Below, in pieces: positions 36,333 through 46,238 of a stretch of DNA of 64,000 bases. Both the position numbers and the translations under genes were made by a program. The stretch is from Marinobacter changyiensis (GTDB taxonomy: Bacteria; Pseudomonadota; Gammaproteobacteria; Pseudomonadales; Oleiphilaceae), in contig NZ_VZZZ01000001.1 of NCBI RefSeq assembly GCF_009193265.1, forward strand, positions 310,001 through 374,000. Reading direction: 5' to 3'. Numbering within the stretch: the first letter of the stretch is position 1; every line of letters starts with the position of its first letter. Under the pieces are notes generated by a model that was not told where the DNA came from, searched no databases, and saw nothing but the letters and a program-made list of their open reading frames with translations.

Positions 36333-36336
36333 CCCC

Positions 36337-37185
36337 ATGCACATCGTCCTGAGAGCTACCCTGTTGATGCTGCTGGCACCCTTGGTGTCAGCGCAACCTC
36401 CGGCCAGTCCCTCCCTGGCCCTGGCTACACCCGACTTCACGGACAGCGAGACGCCACCGACCATCGCAATCATCATTGATGATATGGGGCACAGCCTGAG
36501 CCAGGGCCGGCGACTGGTGGAGATGGATTATCCCGTCACCCTGGCATTTCTGCCCTTCCGCAGGCACACCACCGAACTTGCTAACGCAGCGCATGCCCAC
36601 CAGAAAGAAATCATGCTGCACGCCCCCATGGCCAACACCCGCAATATTGGCCTTGGCGCCGGCGGACTGGACGGCAGCATGAATGAACCGGTGACTGCCA
36701 CCACACTGAGGCGTGCCATTCAGTCCATTCCCCATGTTCGCGGTGTCAATAATCATATGGGCAGCCTGCTGACCCAACTGCAGCCCAACATGAACTGGGT
36801 GATGTCTGAACTTTTCCGCTATCCGCTGTATTTTGTCGATAGCCGCACGATTGCCAGCACCATTGCGGGTGAGACTGCAGCAGCCCACCGTGTGCCAACC
36901 CTGACCAGGGATGTATTTCTGGACCACGAGCAAACCGAAGAGTATGTCGACGCACAGTTTCAGCTATTGATCGAAACCGCCAAACGTAATGGCAGCGCTA
37001 TCGGCATCGGACATCCCCACAAAGTCACCGTGGACTACTTGATAAAAAAACTGCCGGAGCTTGATGAACAGGGTATTGCGGTGGCCACGGTGAGCGGAAT
37101 CTGGGCGATCAGAAACAGCAATCGGGAGATGTTTAACGCGGGCGAAAAGCAGGACATCAGACCTGCTCTGGCGAGAAAAGACTGA
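36337..37185 (+). CDS. yibQ: Divergent polysaccharide deacetylase family protein (YibQ)
   Basis: 282 residues, signal peptide (LRATLLMLLAPLVSA). The domain starts TIAIIIDDMGHSLSQGRRLVE, where the Asp pair of NodB-type deacetylases is seen, followed by YPVTLAFLPFRRHT, EIMLHAPMANTRN, and GVNNHMGSLLTQL. The C-terminal GSAIGIGHPHKVTVDYL contains the His expected in the last motif. Metal ligands therefore seem present although family activity is unproven. Four bases after ctpA, so co-transcribed with envC and ctpA. Confidence 0.9.
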   Translation: MHIVLRATLLMLLAPLVSAQPPASPSLALATPDFTDSETPPTIAIIIDDMGHSLSQGRRLVEMDYPVTLAFLPFRRHTTELANAAHAHQKEIMLHAPMANTRNIGLGAGGLDGSMNEPVTATTLRRAIQSIPHVRGVNNHMGSLLTQLQPNMNWVMSELFRYPLYFVDSRTIASTIAGETAAAHRVPTLTRDVFLDHEQTEEYVDAQFQLLIETAKRNGSAIGIGHPHKVTVDYLIKKLPELDEQGIAVATVSGIWAIRNSNREMFNAGEKQDIRPALARKD

Positions 37186-37209
37186 GCTGCTCAAGAAAGA
37201 CTGACCTAG

Positions 37210-37983
37210 CTAGTCCCTCACTTCAATGCCTTGCGCTTTCATAAAGGCTTTGGCCTCGGGAATCGAAAACTGACCGAAATGAAATATGGACGCTGCCAAC
37301 ACGGCGTCAGCACCGCCCAGGATTATGCCATCCGCCAGGTGCTGAAGCTCTCCAACCCCACCTGAAGCGATAACCGGGACTGCAACCGCATCACTGATGG
37401 CCCTGGTCAGGGCCAGGTCAAACCCCGACTTGGTGCCATCCCGGTCCATGCTGGTCAGCAACAGCTCACCGGCTCCCATATCCGTCATCTTAAGAGCCCA
37501 CTCAATGGCGTCCAGGCCGGTCGGCTTGCGACCACCGTGGGTAAAAATCTCCCAGCGCGGCGGCTCGCCTTCGCCACTGACCCGCTTGGCGTCGATGGAA
37601 ACCACAATGCACTGGCTGCCAAAACGGTCGGCAGCCTCACGGACAAAATCCGGGTTGAACACTGCGGCCGTGTTGATAGCGACTTTGTCAGCGCCGGCAT
37701 TGAGCAGTTTGCGGATATCGTCTACCGTGCGAATGCCACCGCCAACCGTGAGCGGAATAAAGACCTCACTGGCCATACGTTCAACGGTTTCATAGGTGGT
37801 ATCACGGCTTTCGTGACTGGCGGTAATATCCAGAAAGGTGATTTCGTCGGCACCCTGCTCGTTGTATTTCCGCGCGACTTCTACCGGATCGCCGGCGTCA
37901 CGGATATCAACAAAGTTGACGCCCTTTACTACCCGCCCCTTTTCCACATCCAGGCAAGGAATAATACGCTTGGCCAGTGCCAT
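37210..37983 (-). CDS. hisF: Imidazole glycerol phosphate synthase cyclase HisF
   Basis: 257 residues, TIM barrel. The catalytic Asp residues are in [16 protein letters not shown] (Asp11) and [15 protein letters not shown] (Asp130). Phosphate-binding elements [12 protein letters not shown] and [13 protein letters not shown] are intact. With HisH it turns PRFAR into IGP and AICAR for histidine and purine synthesis. ATG preceded by hisA stop one base upstream. Last gene of hisBHAF. Confidence 0.96.
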   Translation of the reverse strand: MALAKRIIPCLDVEKGRVVKGVNFVDIRDAGDPVEVARKYNEQGADEITFLDITASHESRDTTYETVERMASEVFIPLTVGGGIRTVDDIRKLLNAGADKVAINTAAVFNPDFVREAADRFGSQCIVVSIDAKRVSGEGEPPRWEIFTHGGRKPTGLDAIEWALKMTDMGAGELLLTSMDRDGTKSGFDLALTRAISDAVAVPVIASGGVGELQHLADGIILGGADAVLAASIFHFGQFSIPEAKAFMKAQGIEVRD

Positions 37984-37984
37984 G

Positions 37985-38746
37985 TCAGTTCCCCATACCG
38001 TTCTGGATACCACTACCAAGGCTGTCGCACCAGGCCTGGGCTTCAGCGACGTCAAGGGTGCCCTCGTAGATTGCCCGGCCGGTTATCGCACCCAGAATGC
38101 CACGGTCGGCCACATCGGCCAGTTGCATGAGATCGTCTATATTTGTAACACCGCCGGAGGCGATGACCGGAATACCACAGGCTTCCGCCAGCGCAGCGGT
38201 AGCCTCGACATTAACCCCCTGCATCATGCCGTCACGGCTGATATCGGTGTATACAATGGCCTCCACACCGTCATTCGCAAATCGCTTCGCCAGGTCGGTC
38301 GCTTTGACCTCAGACACCTCGGCCCAGCCGTCGGTAGCAACCAGCCCGTCCTTGGCGTCGAGCCCGACAATGATGTGGCCCGGAAACCGCCGGCACATGT
38401 CAGTCACGAACTCAGGTTCCTTGACTGCCTTGGTGCCAATGATCACCCACTGAACGCCCGCCTGAAGGTAGGCTTCGATGGTTTCGGCAGAACGAATGCC
38501 ACCGCCAATCTGGATCGGCAGCTCCGGATATTTGCGGGCAATGGCCCGGACGATCTCGCCGTTAACCGGCTCACCTGCGAACGCGCCGTTCAAATCAACC
38601 AGGTGCAGGCGGCGCGCACCGGCATCAACCCAGCGGGTAGCCACATCAACGGGGTCATCAGAGAAAACAGTCGAGTCTTCCATTCGGCCCTGGCGCAAGC
38701 GGACACATTTACCGTCTTTCAGATCAATGGCGGGAATAATAAGCAT
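37985..38746 (-). CDS. hisA: Phosphoribosylformimino-AICAR-P isomerase HisA
   Basis: 253 residues, TIM barrel. [20 protein letters not shown] contains catalytic Asp8; [14 protein letters not shown] and [13 protein letters not shown] bind phosphates; [15 protein letters not shown] carries the second Asp. Fourth-step isomerase of histidine synthesis. Lies between hisH and hisF in the conserved order. Confidence 0.96.
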   Translation of the reverse strand: MLIIPAIDLKDGKCVRLRQGRMEDSTVFSDDPVDVATRWVDAGARRLHLVDLNGAFAGEPVNGEIVRAIARKYPELPIQIGGGIRSAETIEAYLQAGVQWVIIGTKAVKEPEFVTDMCRRFPGHIIVGLDAKDGLVATDGWAEVSEVKATDLAKRFANDGVEAIVYTDISRDGMMQGVNVEATAALAEACGIPVIASGGVTNIDDLMQLADVADRGILGAITGRAIYEGTLDVAEAQAWCDSLGSGIQNGMGN

Positions 38747-38805
38747 GGGATATATCCGTTATCAGTGGTCAGTTTGTCATCAACGGGGTGGACAGACCCG
38801 AATGG

Positions 38806-39444
38806 CTAGGCGCCTGTCCACTGGACAAAATTCTTCAGCAACTGCAACCCGGCCCGGTGACTTTTCTCAGGATGGAACTGCACTGCAAATATGTTGTCGC
38901 GAGCAACGGCAGCGGCAATATCAATACCATAGTGGGTGCGGCCGGCAATATCGGGATTGCCTTCGGCTTCGGCGTAATAGCTGTGCACGAAATAGAACCG
39001 GTCGCCATCGGGAATGTTGTGCCAGACCGGATGGTCAGTGGTCTGGTAGACCTCATTCCAGCCCATGTGAGGCACTTTCAGGCGGACATCACCTTCTTTC
39101 AGGTGATTGCCGAAAAACCGCACTTCCGAGGGGAACAGGTTGATGCAATCTACCCAGCCGTTTTCTTCACTGCGGGACATCAGCGCCTGCATGCCAACGC
39201 AGATGCCCAATAGAGGACGGTCAGCCGACACTTCACGCACCAGATCGTCCACGCCGAGCCGGAGAATTTCCGCCATGCAATCGCGGATAGCGCCAACGCC
39301 CGGCAGGATAACCCTATCCGCCTCACGTATCTGGGCGGGGTCAGAGGTCACCAGAACGCGAGTGTCCGGCGCCACCAGCTCCACGGCCTTGCTGACGGAA
39401 TGGAGGTTGCCCATCCCGTAATCAATAATGGCGAGGGTTTTCAT
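38806..39444 (-). CDS. hisH: Imidazole glycerol phosphate synthase glutaminase HisH
   Basis: 212 residues, class I glutamine amidotransferase. The nucleophile is in [13 protein letters not shown], and the His-Glu pair in [14 protein letters not shown]. Opening [17 protein letters not shown] is typical of HisH. It supplies ammonia to HisF. About 20 bases after hisB. Confidence 0.95.
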   Translation of the reverse strand: MKTLAIIDYGMGNLHSVSKAVELVAPDTRVLVTSDPAQIREADRVILPGVGAIRDCMAEILRLGVDDLVREVSADRPLLGICVGMQALMSRSEENGWVDCINLFPSEVRFFGNHLKEGDVRLKVPHMGWNEVYQTTDHPVWHNIPDGDRFYFVHSYYAEAEGNPDIAGRTHYGIDIAAAVARDNIFAVQFHPEKSHRAGLQLLKNFVQWTGA

Positions 39445-39465
39445 ATCACAAAAGCTCCGAAACGA

Positions 39466-40059
39466 TTACAGCGAGCCTTTGGTAGAGGCAATAACACCGG
39501 CCATGCGCTCATCCGGCTCAATCGCCATCCGAAGGGCTCGTCCGAAGGCCTTGAACACCGTCTCGATCTGATGGTGAGTATTCTTGCCCTTCAGGTTGTC
39601 GATGTGCAGCGTCACCATGGAGTGATTGACAAAACCGTGGAAGAACTCACTGAACAGGTCAACGTCAAAACCACCCACGGAGCCGCGGGTATAAGGCACA
39701 TCCATGGTCAACCCGGGGCGGCCCGACAGGTCGATAACGACCCGGGACAACGCTTCATCCAACGGCACATAGGCGTGGCCGTAACGGCGAATGCCCTTCT
39801 TGTCACCCACGGCCTGCCTGAAGGCCTGGCCCAGGGTGATGCCGATGTCTTCCACGGTGTGATGATCATCAATATGCAGGTCACCCTTGGCAACGATATC
39901 CAGATCAACCAGGCCATGGCGGGCGATCTGGTCCATCATGTGGTCAAGGAAATGCACACCGGTATCGAAACGGGACTGGCCAGTGCCATCCAGATTGATT
40001 TCTACCGTGATCTGAGTCTCGAGGGTATTACGTTCTACCCGAGCCTTACGTTCGGCCAT
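39466..40059 (-). CDS. hisB: Imidazoleglycerol-phosphate dehydratase HisB (monofunctional)
   Basis: 197 residues, the dehydratase alone without the phosphatase half found in E. coli HisB. Metal-binding motifs [32 protein letters not shown] and [16 protein letters not shown] HSMVTLH are present. Start ATG follows GGAG. First gene of the hisBHAF group on the minus strand. Confidence 0.95.
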   Translation of the reverse strand: MAERKARVERNTLETQITVEINLDGTGQSRFDTGVHFLDHMMDQIARHGLVDLDIVAKGDLHIDDHHTVEDIGITLGQAFRQAVGDKKGIRRYGHAYVPLDEALSRVVIDLSGRPGLTMDVPYTRGSVGGFDVDLFSEFFHGFVNHSMVTLHIDNLKGKNTHHQIETVFKAFGRALRMAIEPDERMAGVIASTKGSL

Positions 40060-40177
40060 GGGGTCTCCAGGTCATTGAGCGGCTAAAGCCGGTAACTGAT
40101 AGGCCAAGATTATACCTGTTCTGTTCGCAGGCGTCCTGCCCCAATCCCGGCGTAACTGAGCTCGTCAGACCGGGCCA

Positions 40178-40639
40178 TCAAAACGCTTTTTTGAGATTCG
40201 CCATGTAGGTATCCACAAGGCTGTTGAACTCGTGCTTGATCACCGGGCTGATCGCCAGCTTGAGCAGGCCTGGCAGCGGCAACGTCAGCACGGCAGAGGT
40301 CTGGAACCTGGCCCGAGTGGTACCCGCATCTTCACTGGTGAGGGTCCAGGAGCCTTTTACCACCCCGTTGCCCTCACCTTTAACCGGTGTCCAGGTGATT
40401 TTCCCGGCCTCTTTGTCTGCCACATACTTGCAGGCGTAAACCGATTGAATGGAATACTTGTCGACGCCCACTTTCGCCATCTCCCATCGGTAGATCTCAT
40501 CACCCAGCTCAATCAACTGGTTGACCTTCGGGAAGTGGCTGGCCGATTCCGGCACATTTGCCAGCAGTGCAAATACGTCATCAAAAGACCCGGGGATCCT
40601 GATATCGCGATTCAGCTCAATGGATACGGTAATTGCCAC
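40178..40639 (-). CDS. SRPBCC/START-like lipid-binding fold protein
   Basis: 153 residues, soluble, helix-grip fold. It begins with a strand (ITVSIELNRDIRI) followed by SFDDVFALLANVPESASHFP, the usual start of SRPBCC/CoxG-type proteins, and ends in a long helix (ISPVIKHEFNSLVDTYMANLKKAF, here shortened to EFNSLVDTYMANLKKA). The middle has alternating strands such as KGSWTLTSEDAGTTRARFQT. Ligand unknown. Divergent from asmA. Confidence 0.75.
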   Translation of the reverse strand: MAITVSIELNRDIRIPGSFDDVFALLANVPESASHFPKVNQLIELGDEIYRWEMAKVGVDKYSIQSVYACKYVADKEAGKITWTPVKGEGNGVVKGSWTLTSEDAGTTRARFQTSAVLTLPLPGLLKLAISPVIKHEFNSLVDTYMANLKKAF

Positions 40640-40862
40640 GAAAGACTCCTATCTTATTATTGGTCTGCCCTGACGGACATGCTGATTACCCGACTGATTC
40701 CTCCAGCCGAACGGGCTTGCACCCTTTGGCATTGAATAGCGTATTCTGTCTTAACACTACCGTTTTGTCATATGGCATGACCTTTAAATTTGCCTTGTCT
40801 ACGTTATCCTCTATAGCATCCGGCATTTAAGCCCTGCCTCTACCTGAAAGGATTCTGAAATA

Positions 40863-43058
40863 ATGAAAGTAATCCGTAACATCATTCTCGCGCTGCTCGC
40901 AGTGGTTGTCTTGGTGGTGATTGCCATCGGGGTAGTCATATTTGTTATTGACCCCAACACCTACAAGCCACAGATCGAACAGGCCGTTGAAGACAACACC
41001 AACCTTGATCTGGTCCTCGCCGGCGACATTGGCTGGTCACTGATCCCCCTGGGTCTTGAGCTGAATGATGTAGAGGCAACCCTTGACGGTGAGCGCCTGA
41101 TACGACTGGATCAATTGATTGCCCAGGTCGACTTCTGGTCCCTGATCGCCATGTCGCCCAAGGTAAACACTTTTGTCCTGGACGGACTGGATGCAAGATT
41201 GAGTGTCGCCGAAGATGGTACCGGCAACTGGACACGGGTCATGCCGGAACCGGATGCCAGCACCGATACCACCGACACGGCAGCACCCGCCGAACCAGCT
41301 CCGGACGAAGCCGAAACCGGCCGCGAGCCGCTGAATTTCAATGTTGAAGATATTCGCATAACCAATACCCAGGTCCACTATGACGACCTCAGCACCGGCC
41401 AATCGATCATTCTGGAAAATTTCAGCCTCAGCGCCAGCCAGATCGCGCTGGGCCAGAAATTTCCGCTGGAACTTGCGTTCCATTTTGCCACAGGCGAGCC
41501 CGAGTTCGATGTCGACGGCCGCATCAATGCCCAGCTATCGGCCAACCCGGCCCTCAATGAATTCGAAATCAGCGGACTGGACAGCCAGTTCAGCCTCAGC
41601 GGCGCTCCGTTCGGAGAGGAGACTGTACAGGCAAGACTGACCGGGGCACTGACAGCCAATACCGAAAACGAAACTGCGACACTGACGGAATTCCGGGCAG
41701 CCCTTGCCAATATGGAACTGACCACCAACCTGAACGTAAGCGGATTCGGCGATCAACCTACGATAAGTGGCGATATCAACATCCCGGAATTCTCGCTCAA
41801 GGAGCTGCTGACCACCCTCGGCCAGAGCGCTCCGGAAACCGACGATCCTGACGTCCTCAACGACATCGGATTCTCTACCGATATAGGCGGGCCGGCCGGC
41901 AAGGTCGAGCTCAGCAATCTTACTATCCTAGTCGATGACACCACCTTTGCAGGCAGCGCAAGCTACGCCCTGAGCAACAGTGCCATCGGGCTTAAGCTGA
42001 GCGGGGACAAATTCGATGCCGATCGATATCTGCCACCTGCCAGCGAAGAAGCAGAAGCTGATGCTGCGAACGACTCCGGTGAGAGTGCTCCTGCGGCTGA
42101 AACTGCAGCAACTCCGGAAACTGACCTGCTTCCGCTCGAAACCCTTCGTGGGCTGGCCCTGGACATCAATCTCGGCCTCGGCGAGCTGATTATCAGCAAC
42201 TTGACCATTGCCGACATCAAAACCGTAGTAACGGCCAACAAAGGCTTACTCAAGATGAGCGAATTTAGCGGCCAACTCTACTACGGTGATTTCAACGCCA
42301 ACGTTACGCTCGATGCCCGCACAGATGACCCGAAATGGGTAATCGCCAATCAGGTCAACAACGTACAAACCTTGCCGTTGCTAACGGATCTGGCGGAAGT
42401 TGACCTGCTTGCCGGCGCCGCCAACATCAACATGGACATCAACACCCGGGGCAATCGCATGTCCGTCATCCGGGAGCAAGCCAAGGGTGAAATCAACTTC
42501 AACCTTGCAGAGGGAAAATTCACCCGCATGAACATGACTCGCATGGCCTGCCAGGGCATCGCGCTGGCCAATGGTGAGACCCTGACTGCTACTGACTGGA
42601 GCGAGGGCACACCGTTCAACGACATGAAAGGCACCCTCAAGATCGACGGCAACACGCTCAACAACACCGATCTGGTGGCGGCTCTGGCGGGTATGGAGTT
42701 GCGCGGGGACGGCACCGTTGACCTGAAGGCGTCCGAGCTGGATTATGAAATCGGTCTTCGTGTTGTGGGTGAGATTCACCGTGACGAAGCCTGCCGTGTG
42801 ACCGAGTATGTGGAAGGCGCGGTTATTCCCCTTGAGTGCCGCGGCAACTTCGAGGAAGACCCGGCGGGCCTGTGTTCCTTCGACGGTTCACGCTTCCGCG
42901 ACACTCTCAAGGATATGGCGGCCAATGCCGCGCGCCAAAAGGCCACCAAGGAAGCGGAACGAGCCATCGATGACAAGGTCGGCAAAGAGCTCGAGAAGCG
43001 CCTTGACGGTGAGACCTCGGAAAAAGTGAAAGACGCCATTAAAGGCCTGTTCAACTGA
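40863..43058 (+). CDS. AsmA family envelope lipid-transport protein
   Basis: 731 residues, one N-terminal membrane helix (IILALLAVVVLVVIAIGVVIFVI) and a large periplasmic beta-rich chain. The opening FVIDPNTYKPQIEQAVEDNT and DIGWSLIPLGLELNDV are the AsmA start; the C-terminal third (LLKMSEFSGQLYYGDFN, LDARTDDPKWVI, VIREQAKGEINFNLAEGKFTRM) is the AsmA_2 domain. Low-complexity acidic linkers sit near residues 140 and 400. Such proteins bridge inner and outer membranes and move phospholipids. Ends with a basic amphipathic helix. Its TGA overlaps the mutY ATG by one base. Confidence 0.9.
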   Translation: MKVIRNIILALLAVVVLVVIAIGVVIFVIDPNTYKPQIEQAVEDNTNLDLVLAGDIGWSLIPLGLELNDVEATLDGERLIRLDQLIAQVDFWSLIAMSPKVNTFVLDGLDARLSVAEDGTGNWTRVMPEPDASTDTTDTAAPAEPAPDEAETGREPLNFNVEDIRITNTQVHYDDLSTGQSIILENFSLSASQIALGQKFPLELAFHFATGEPEFDVDGRINAQLSANPALNEFEISGLDSQFSLSGAPFGEETVQARLTGALTANTENETATLTEFRAALANMELTTNLNVSGFGDQPTISGDINIPEFSLKELLTTLGQSAPETDDPDVLNDIGFSTDIGGPAGKVELSNLTILVDDTTFAGSASYALSNSAIGLKLSGDKFDADRYLPPASEEAEADAANDSGESAPAAETAATPETDLLPLETLRGLALDINLGLGELIISNLTIADIKTVVTANKGLLKMSEFSGQLYYGDFNANVTLDARTDDPKWVIANQVNNVQTLPLLTDLAEVDLLAGAANINMDINTRGNRMSVIREQAKGEINFNLAEGKFTRMNMTRMACQGIALANGETLTATDWSEGTPFNDMKGTLKIDGNTLNNTDLVAALAGMELRGDGTVDLKASELDYEIGLRVVGEIHRDEACRVTEYVEGAVIPLECRGNFEEDPAGLCSFDGSRFRDTLKDMAANAARQKATKEAERAIDDKVGKELEKRLDGETSEKVKDAIKGLFN

Positions 43059-44131
43059 TGCCGGAAAGTTTTGCCGAACGGCTTTTGCATTGGTACGACT
43101 GTCACGGCAGGAAAAACCTGCCCTGGCACCATAACCGCTCTCCCTACCGGGTCTGGCTGTCAGAGATCATGCTGCAGCAGACCCAGGTGGCGACGGTCAT
43201 CCCCTACTACCAGGCCTTTATGGCCCGGTTTCCGGAAGTCCGTGCCCTGGCCGAAGCACCAATCGACGACGTCCTGGGACACTGGTCTGGCCTCGGCTAT
43301 TACGCCCGGGCCCGCAACCTTCAAAAAGCAGCTCAGACGATAGTCCAGGATCACCAAGGAGAATTCCCCGCCGACCAGGAGCAACTTGAGGCCCTGCCCG
43401 GCATCGGGCGCTCTACCGCAGCCGCCATCCTGGCCCAGGCCTTTGGCCAGCGCGCTACCATTCTCGATGGCAACGTCAAGCGTGTGCTGGCGCGTCACCA
43501 TGCCGTGCCCGGCTGGACAGGCCAAACCAGGGTTCAGAGCCAACTCTGGATGCACGCCGAAACCCACACACCCGATCACCGAATCCGTGACTATACCCAG
43601 GCCATCATGGACCTGGGTGCTATCGTATGCACCCGCAGCCGGCCCGATTGCGAACACTGCCCGCTGGCAACTACCTGTCTGGCCTACCAGCGCGGCGAGA
43701 CCAAGCTCTACCCTGCCCCCAAACCCAAAAAGGTGAAACCTGAGAAAACCACCTGGGTGGTCATACTGGAAGATTCCGAGGGCCGGGTTTTGCTGGAACG
43801 CCGACCACCCAGCGGCATCTGGGGCGGCCTCTGGAGCCTGCCGGAACTGGATGCCGCCTACAACGCAGAGGAGCTGAGCGACGCCTGTGAAAGAAGCTTC
43901 GGCTTCGATTGCGGCGATGCCCAGCCTGATGCAGGATTCCGCCACACCTTCAGCCATTACCACCTGCATATCCAGCCCGCCAGACTGGCCGTCGCCAGTG
44001 GGGCGACGAGGTCTACCATCGCCGACCGCGACGACCACCGCTGGGTCTATCGGGATGACGCTCTTGCCCTGGGCCTGCCAGCCCCCATTCGCATCCTGCT
44101 CAGCTCACCGGCGCAACCTGTCCTGCTCTGA
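43058..44131 (+). CDS. mutY: A/G-specific adenine glycosylase MutY
   Basis: 357 residues (E. coli 350). HhH-GPD glycosylase that removes A opposite 8-oxoG. Seen: catalytic Glu in SEIMLQQTQVATV, hairpin ALPGIGRSTAAAILA, Asp in ATILDGNVKRVL, the [4Fe-4S] ligands C-x6-C-x2-C-x5-C in CTRSRPDCEHCPLATTC, and a C-terminal NUDIX-like domain (from about 230) with GGLWSLPELD for 8-oxoG recognition. Translationally linked to asmA and followed by yggX, a common grouping. Confidence 0.96.
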   Translation: MPESFAERLLHWYDCHGRKNLPWHHNRSPYRVWLSEIMLQQTQVATVIPYYQAFMARFPEVRALAEAPIDDVLGHWSGLGYYARARNLQKAAQTIVQDHQGEFPADQEQLEALPGIGRSTAAAILAQAFGQRATILDGNVKRVLARHHAVPGWTGQTRVQSQLWMHAETHTPDHRIRDYTQAIMDLGAIVCTRSRPDCEHCPLATTCLAYQRGETKLYPAPKPKKVKPEKTTWVVILEDSEGRVLLERRPPSGIWGGLWSLPELDAAYNAEELSDACERSFGFDCGDAQPDAGFRHTFSHYHLHIQPARLAVASGATRSTIADRDDHRWVYRDDALALGLPAPIRILLSSPAQPVLL

Positions 44132-44185
44132 TCTGTTACCATTCGCCTGATCATCGACAACCGGCAATTGCCCAAAGGAGTACCC

Positions 44186-44458
44186 ATGAGCCGCACGGTC
44201 TTATGCCGCAAATATAACGAAGAACTTGAAGGCCTGGACATGCCGCCCATGCCCGGCAAGAAAGGCGAGGAAATCTACAAAACCGTATCAAAAAAAGCCT
44301 GGCAGGAATGGCAAAGCCAGCAGACCATGCTGATCAATGAAAAACACCTCAACATGATGGACCCCAACTCACGCAAGTACCTGCAGGCGCAGATGGAACG
44401 TTTTCTCAGTAACGAGCCGTTTGATAAAGCTGAAGGCTACGTGCCGCCTGAGAAATGA
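44186..44458 (+). CDS. yggX: Fe(II) trafficking/oxidative damage protection protein YggX
   Basis: 90 residues (family 90-91) from [13 protein letters not shown] after AAAGGAG; six upstream codons in frame are discounted. Hallmarks are [20 protein letters not shown] with the conserved Cys, [16 protein letters not shown] and [13 protein letters not shown]. It protects Fe-S enzymes and limits oxidative damage, which suits its position after mutY. Confidence 0.95.
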   Translation: MSRTVLCRKYNEELEGLDMPPMPGKKGEEIYKTVSKKAWQEWQSQQTMLINEKHLNMMDPNSRKYLQAQMERFLSNEPFDKAEGYVPPEK

Positions 44459-44490
44459 GAATGACCCGGGCATCGGACCTATTGAGCCTG

Positions 44491-44599
44491 GCATCACAAA
44501 AGCACCTGCTTGCCAGACATGCCGTGAATACATCCCTGTAGGCTCGCAATTGCCATCCATGGCAATTGGCGGTCTGGTAAGCAGGTTCTTTTGCGATGC
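44491..44599. repeat. MITE/REP-like nested inverted repeat
   Basis: Two 28-base outer arms (44491-44518 and 44572-44599) are inverted copies matching at 25 positions, containing ACCTGCTTGCCAGAC and GTCTGGTAAGCAGGT. Between them lies a perfect 10-base palindrome, CAATTGCCAT-CC-ATGGCAATTG (44547-44568), and the unpaired GCCGTGAATACATCCCTGTA. The 109-base unit codes for nothing and would fold into a long hairpin. It resembles palindromic repeats spread in marine gammaproteobacterial genomes. No target-site duplication was recognised. Confidence 0.75.
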
Positions 44600-44643
44600 T
44601 CCCAACCCTTGGAAGTGCCTGTGAAAATTTTCCCGGACCAGCC

Positions 44644-44672
44644 TTGACTCAGGCATCCTAAACCGGTTTAAT
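44644..44672 (+). promoter_or_regulatory. tRNA-Phe promoter
   Basis: TTGACT, a 17-base spacer and TTTAAT form a near-consensus sigma70 promoter. The GC-rich stretch AGCGCCCCG after the -10 is the discriminator typical of stringently controlled stable-RNA promoters. Predicted start near 44679, 35 bases before the mature tRNA. Confidence 0.8.
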
Positions 44673-44713
44673 AGCGCCCCGTTGCTGCTGCACCTTACGA
44701 GGTAAGTGACAAC

Positions 44714-44789
44714 GCCCGGATAGCTCAGTTGGTAGAGCAGAGGATTGAAAATCCTCGTGTCGGTGGTTCGATTCCGCCTCCGGGCACCA
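44714..44789 (+). tRNA. tRNA-Phe (GAA)
   Basis: 76 bases. Acceptor stem GCCCGGA pairs with TCCGGGC, D loop AGCTCAGTTGGTAGAGC, anticodon arm with GAA in the loop (GGATTGAAAATCC), T arm with GGTTCGATTCC, and encoded CCA at the 3' end. It reads Phe codons. A terminator follows within 20 bases. Confidence 0.98.
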
Positions 44790-44804
44790 TTATTTCAATG
44801 ACTT

Positions 44805-44833
44805 AGCCCGCCTCGTGCGGGCTTTGTTGTTTT
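44805..44833 (+). terminator. Rho-independent terminator after tRNA-Phe
   Basis: Stem AGCCCGC/GCGGGCT, five-base loop, then a T-rich tract TTGTTGTTTT. Ends the single-gene tRNA transcript. Confidence 0.9.
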
Positions 44834-45056
44834 AGAAGAAGGACAAAGCAGTAACCTCAAAGCAATGCCTCCACGCTGGCCGGCCCAATGGCGCCCCACC
44901 ACCTCTTCCACTAAGCTCCCCAATTAACTGTTTTCGTACTTTGCCCGCCAAAGCAATAGCCTCTATTGCACCAATGCGCATCCTGACTGGCCAATGAGCC
45001 GAATATAAACCATAATCGGCTCACATTCTGATCCGAAAAGGAACGCTATTCAGCTC

Positions 45057-46184
45057 ATGCATATCTGGGAACAAAGCGACTGGCCGCAGTTTAAATGGGA
45101 TGAAGCAGCACTCCGCCCAAAACTTGATGCCGTGCGTCTTTTGCAGGGCCGATTGCTGGGTCGTACCGAAGCAGCCCCCAAGCGGGTAGACTTGGAAGTG
45201 GAGATGGATGCACTGATCCAGAACGCGATCCGCACCAGTGAAATCGAGGGCGAACACTTGGATGTCGGCTCCGTGCGCTCTTCCGTTGCCCGGCAGCTTA
45301 GCCTCGAACGAGCCGGAGTATCGGGCAGAACCACTCCGGAATCCGAATCGCTGGTTAAGCTGTTGCTGGAAGCCACCCACCAACCGGACGAGCCCCTGTC
45401 CCGCGACCAGCTTTGCCACTGGCAATCCATGCTCTTTCCTGAGGGGCCTGGCCTGCTGTCCAAAATTCGCGTTGGTGAGCTCCGTGGTGAACAGCCGATG
45501 CAAGTGGTGTCGGGGCGAACCGATCGGCCAAAGGTACACTTTGAAGCCCCACCTCGCGATCGTCTGGACACGGAGCTTGAAGTGTTTATCAAGTGGTTCA
45601 ACGACCCACCAACCGGTATTGATCTCCTACTCCGTGCCGGTATCGCCCACCTTTGGCTGATCACACTCCACCCCTTTGATGATGGTAACGGGCGTGTGAC
45701 CCGAGCCGTGACGGACCGGGCATTGGCACAGGCGGAACGGCAGTCGGTTCGGTTCTATTCCCTGAGTGCGGCCATCATGGCTCGGCGCAATACCTATTAT
45801 GACCACCTCGAACAAACCCAAAGCGGCGGTCTCGTCATTACAGCGTGGCTTGCCTGGTTTCTGGACACATTGGGGGAAGCCCTGCAGCAAGCACTGTCCA
45901 GAGTGGACCGTGTATTGGTAAAGGCAAGATTCTGGCAAGAGTACACCACCACGGTACTCAACGAACGACAGATCAAGGTTCTGAACCGCTTGCTGGACAC
46001 AACTGGTGAAAAATTTGAGCAAGGCATCAATGCCCGCAAGTACCAGTCACTGGCCAAGGTCAGTAAAGCCACGGCGACCCGGGATCTGGCAGAATTATTG
46101 GGAAAGGGCTGTCTGGAAAGACTGCCTGGTGGGGGTCGCAGCACCCGCTATATTGTGTCATTTGGCCGAAACGACAAGGAATAA
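45057..46184 (+). CDS. Fic family AMPylase with inhibitory motif and winged helix
   Basis: 375 residues. The N-terminal domain resembles DUF4172 (WPQFKWDEAALRPKLDAVR). The autoinhibitory motif [ST]xxxE[GN] is seen as TSEIEG at residues 60-65, so this is a class II (N-terminal inhibited) Fic protein. The Fic core has HPFDDGNGRVTR from His205, matching the HxFx[DE]GNGRxxR active site, so transfer of AMP from ATP to a target hydroxyl is likely. The last 70 residues form a winged-helix (KYQSLAKVSKATATRDLAEL). No antitoxin gene adjoins. It lies between tRNA-Phe and the catabolic operon and ends the conserved part of the chromosome. Confidence 0.9.
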   Translation: MHIWEQSDWPQFKWDEAALRPKLDAVRLLQGRLLGRTEAAPKRVDLEVEMDALIQNAIRTSEIEGEHLDVGSVRSSVARQLSLERAGVSGRTTPESESLVKLLLEATHQPDEPLSRDQLCHWQSMLFPEGPGLLSKIRVGELRGEQPMQVVSGRTDRPKVHFEAPPRDRLDTELEVFIKWFNDPPTGIDLLLRAGIAHLWLITLHPFDDGNGRVTRAVTDRALAQAERQSVRFYSLSAAIMARRNTYYDHLEQTQSGGLVITAWLAWFLDTLGEALQQALSRVDRVLVKARFWQEYTTTVLNERQIKVLNRLLDTTGEKFEQGINARKYQSLAKVSKATATRDLAELLGKGCLERLPGGGRSTRYIVSFGRNDKE

Positions 46185-46238
46185 GTCATGACAGAACAAC
46201 AGGTACGGATTTTCACCTCAAGCGATGATCAGGCCCAG

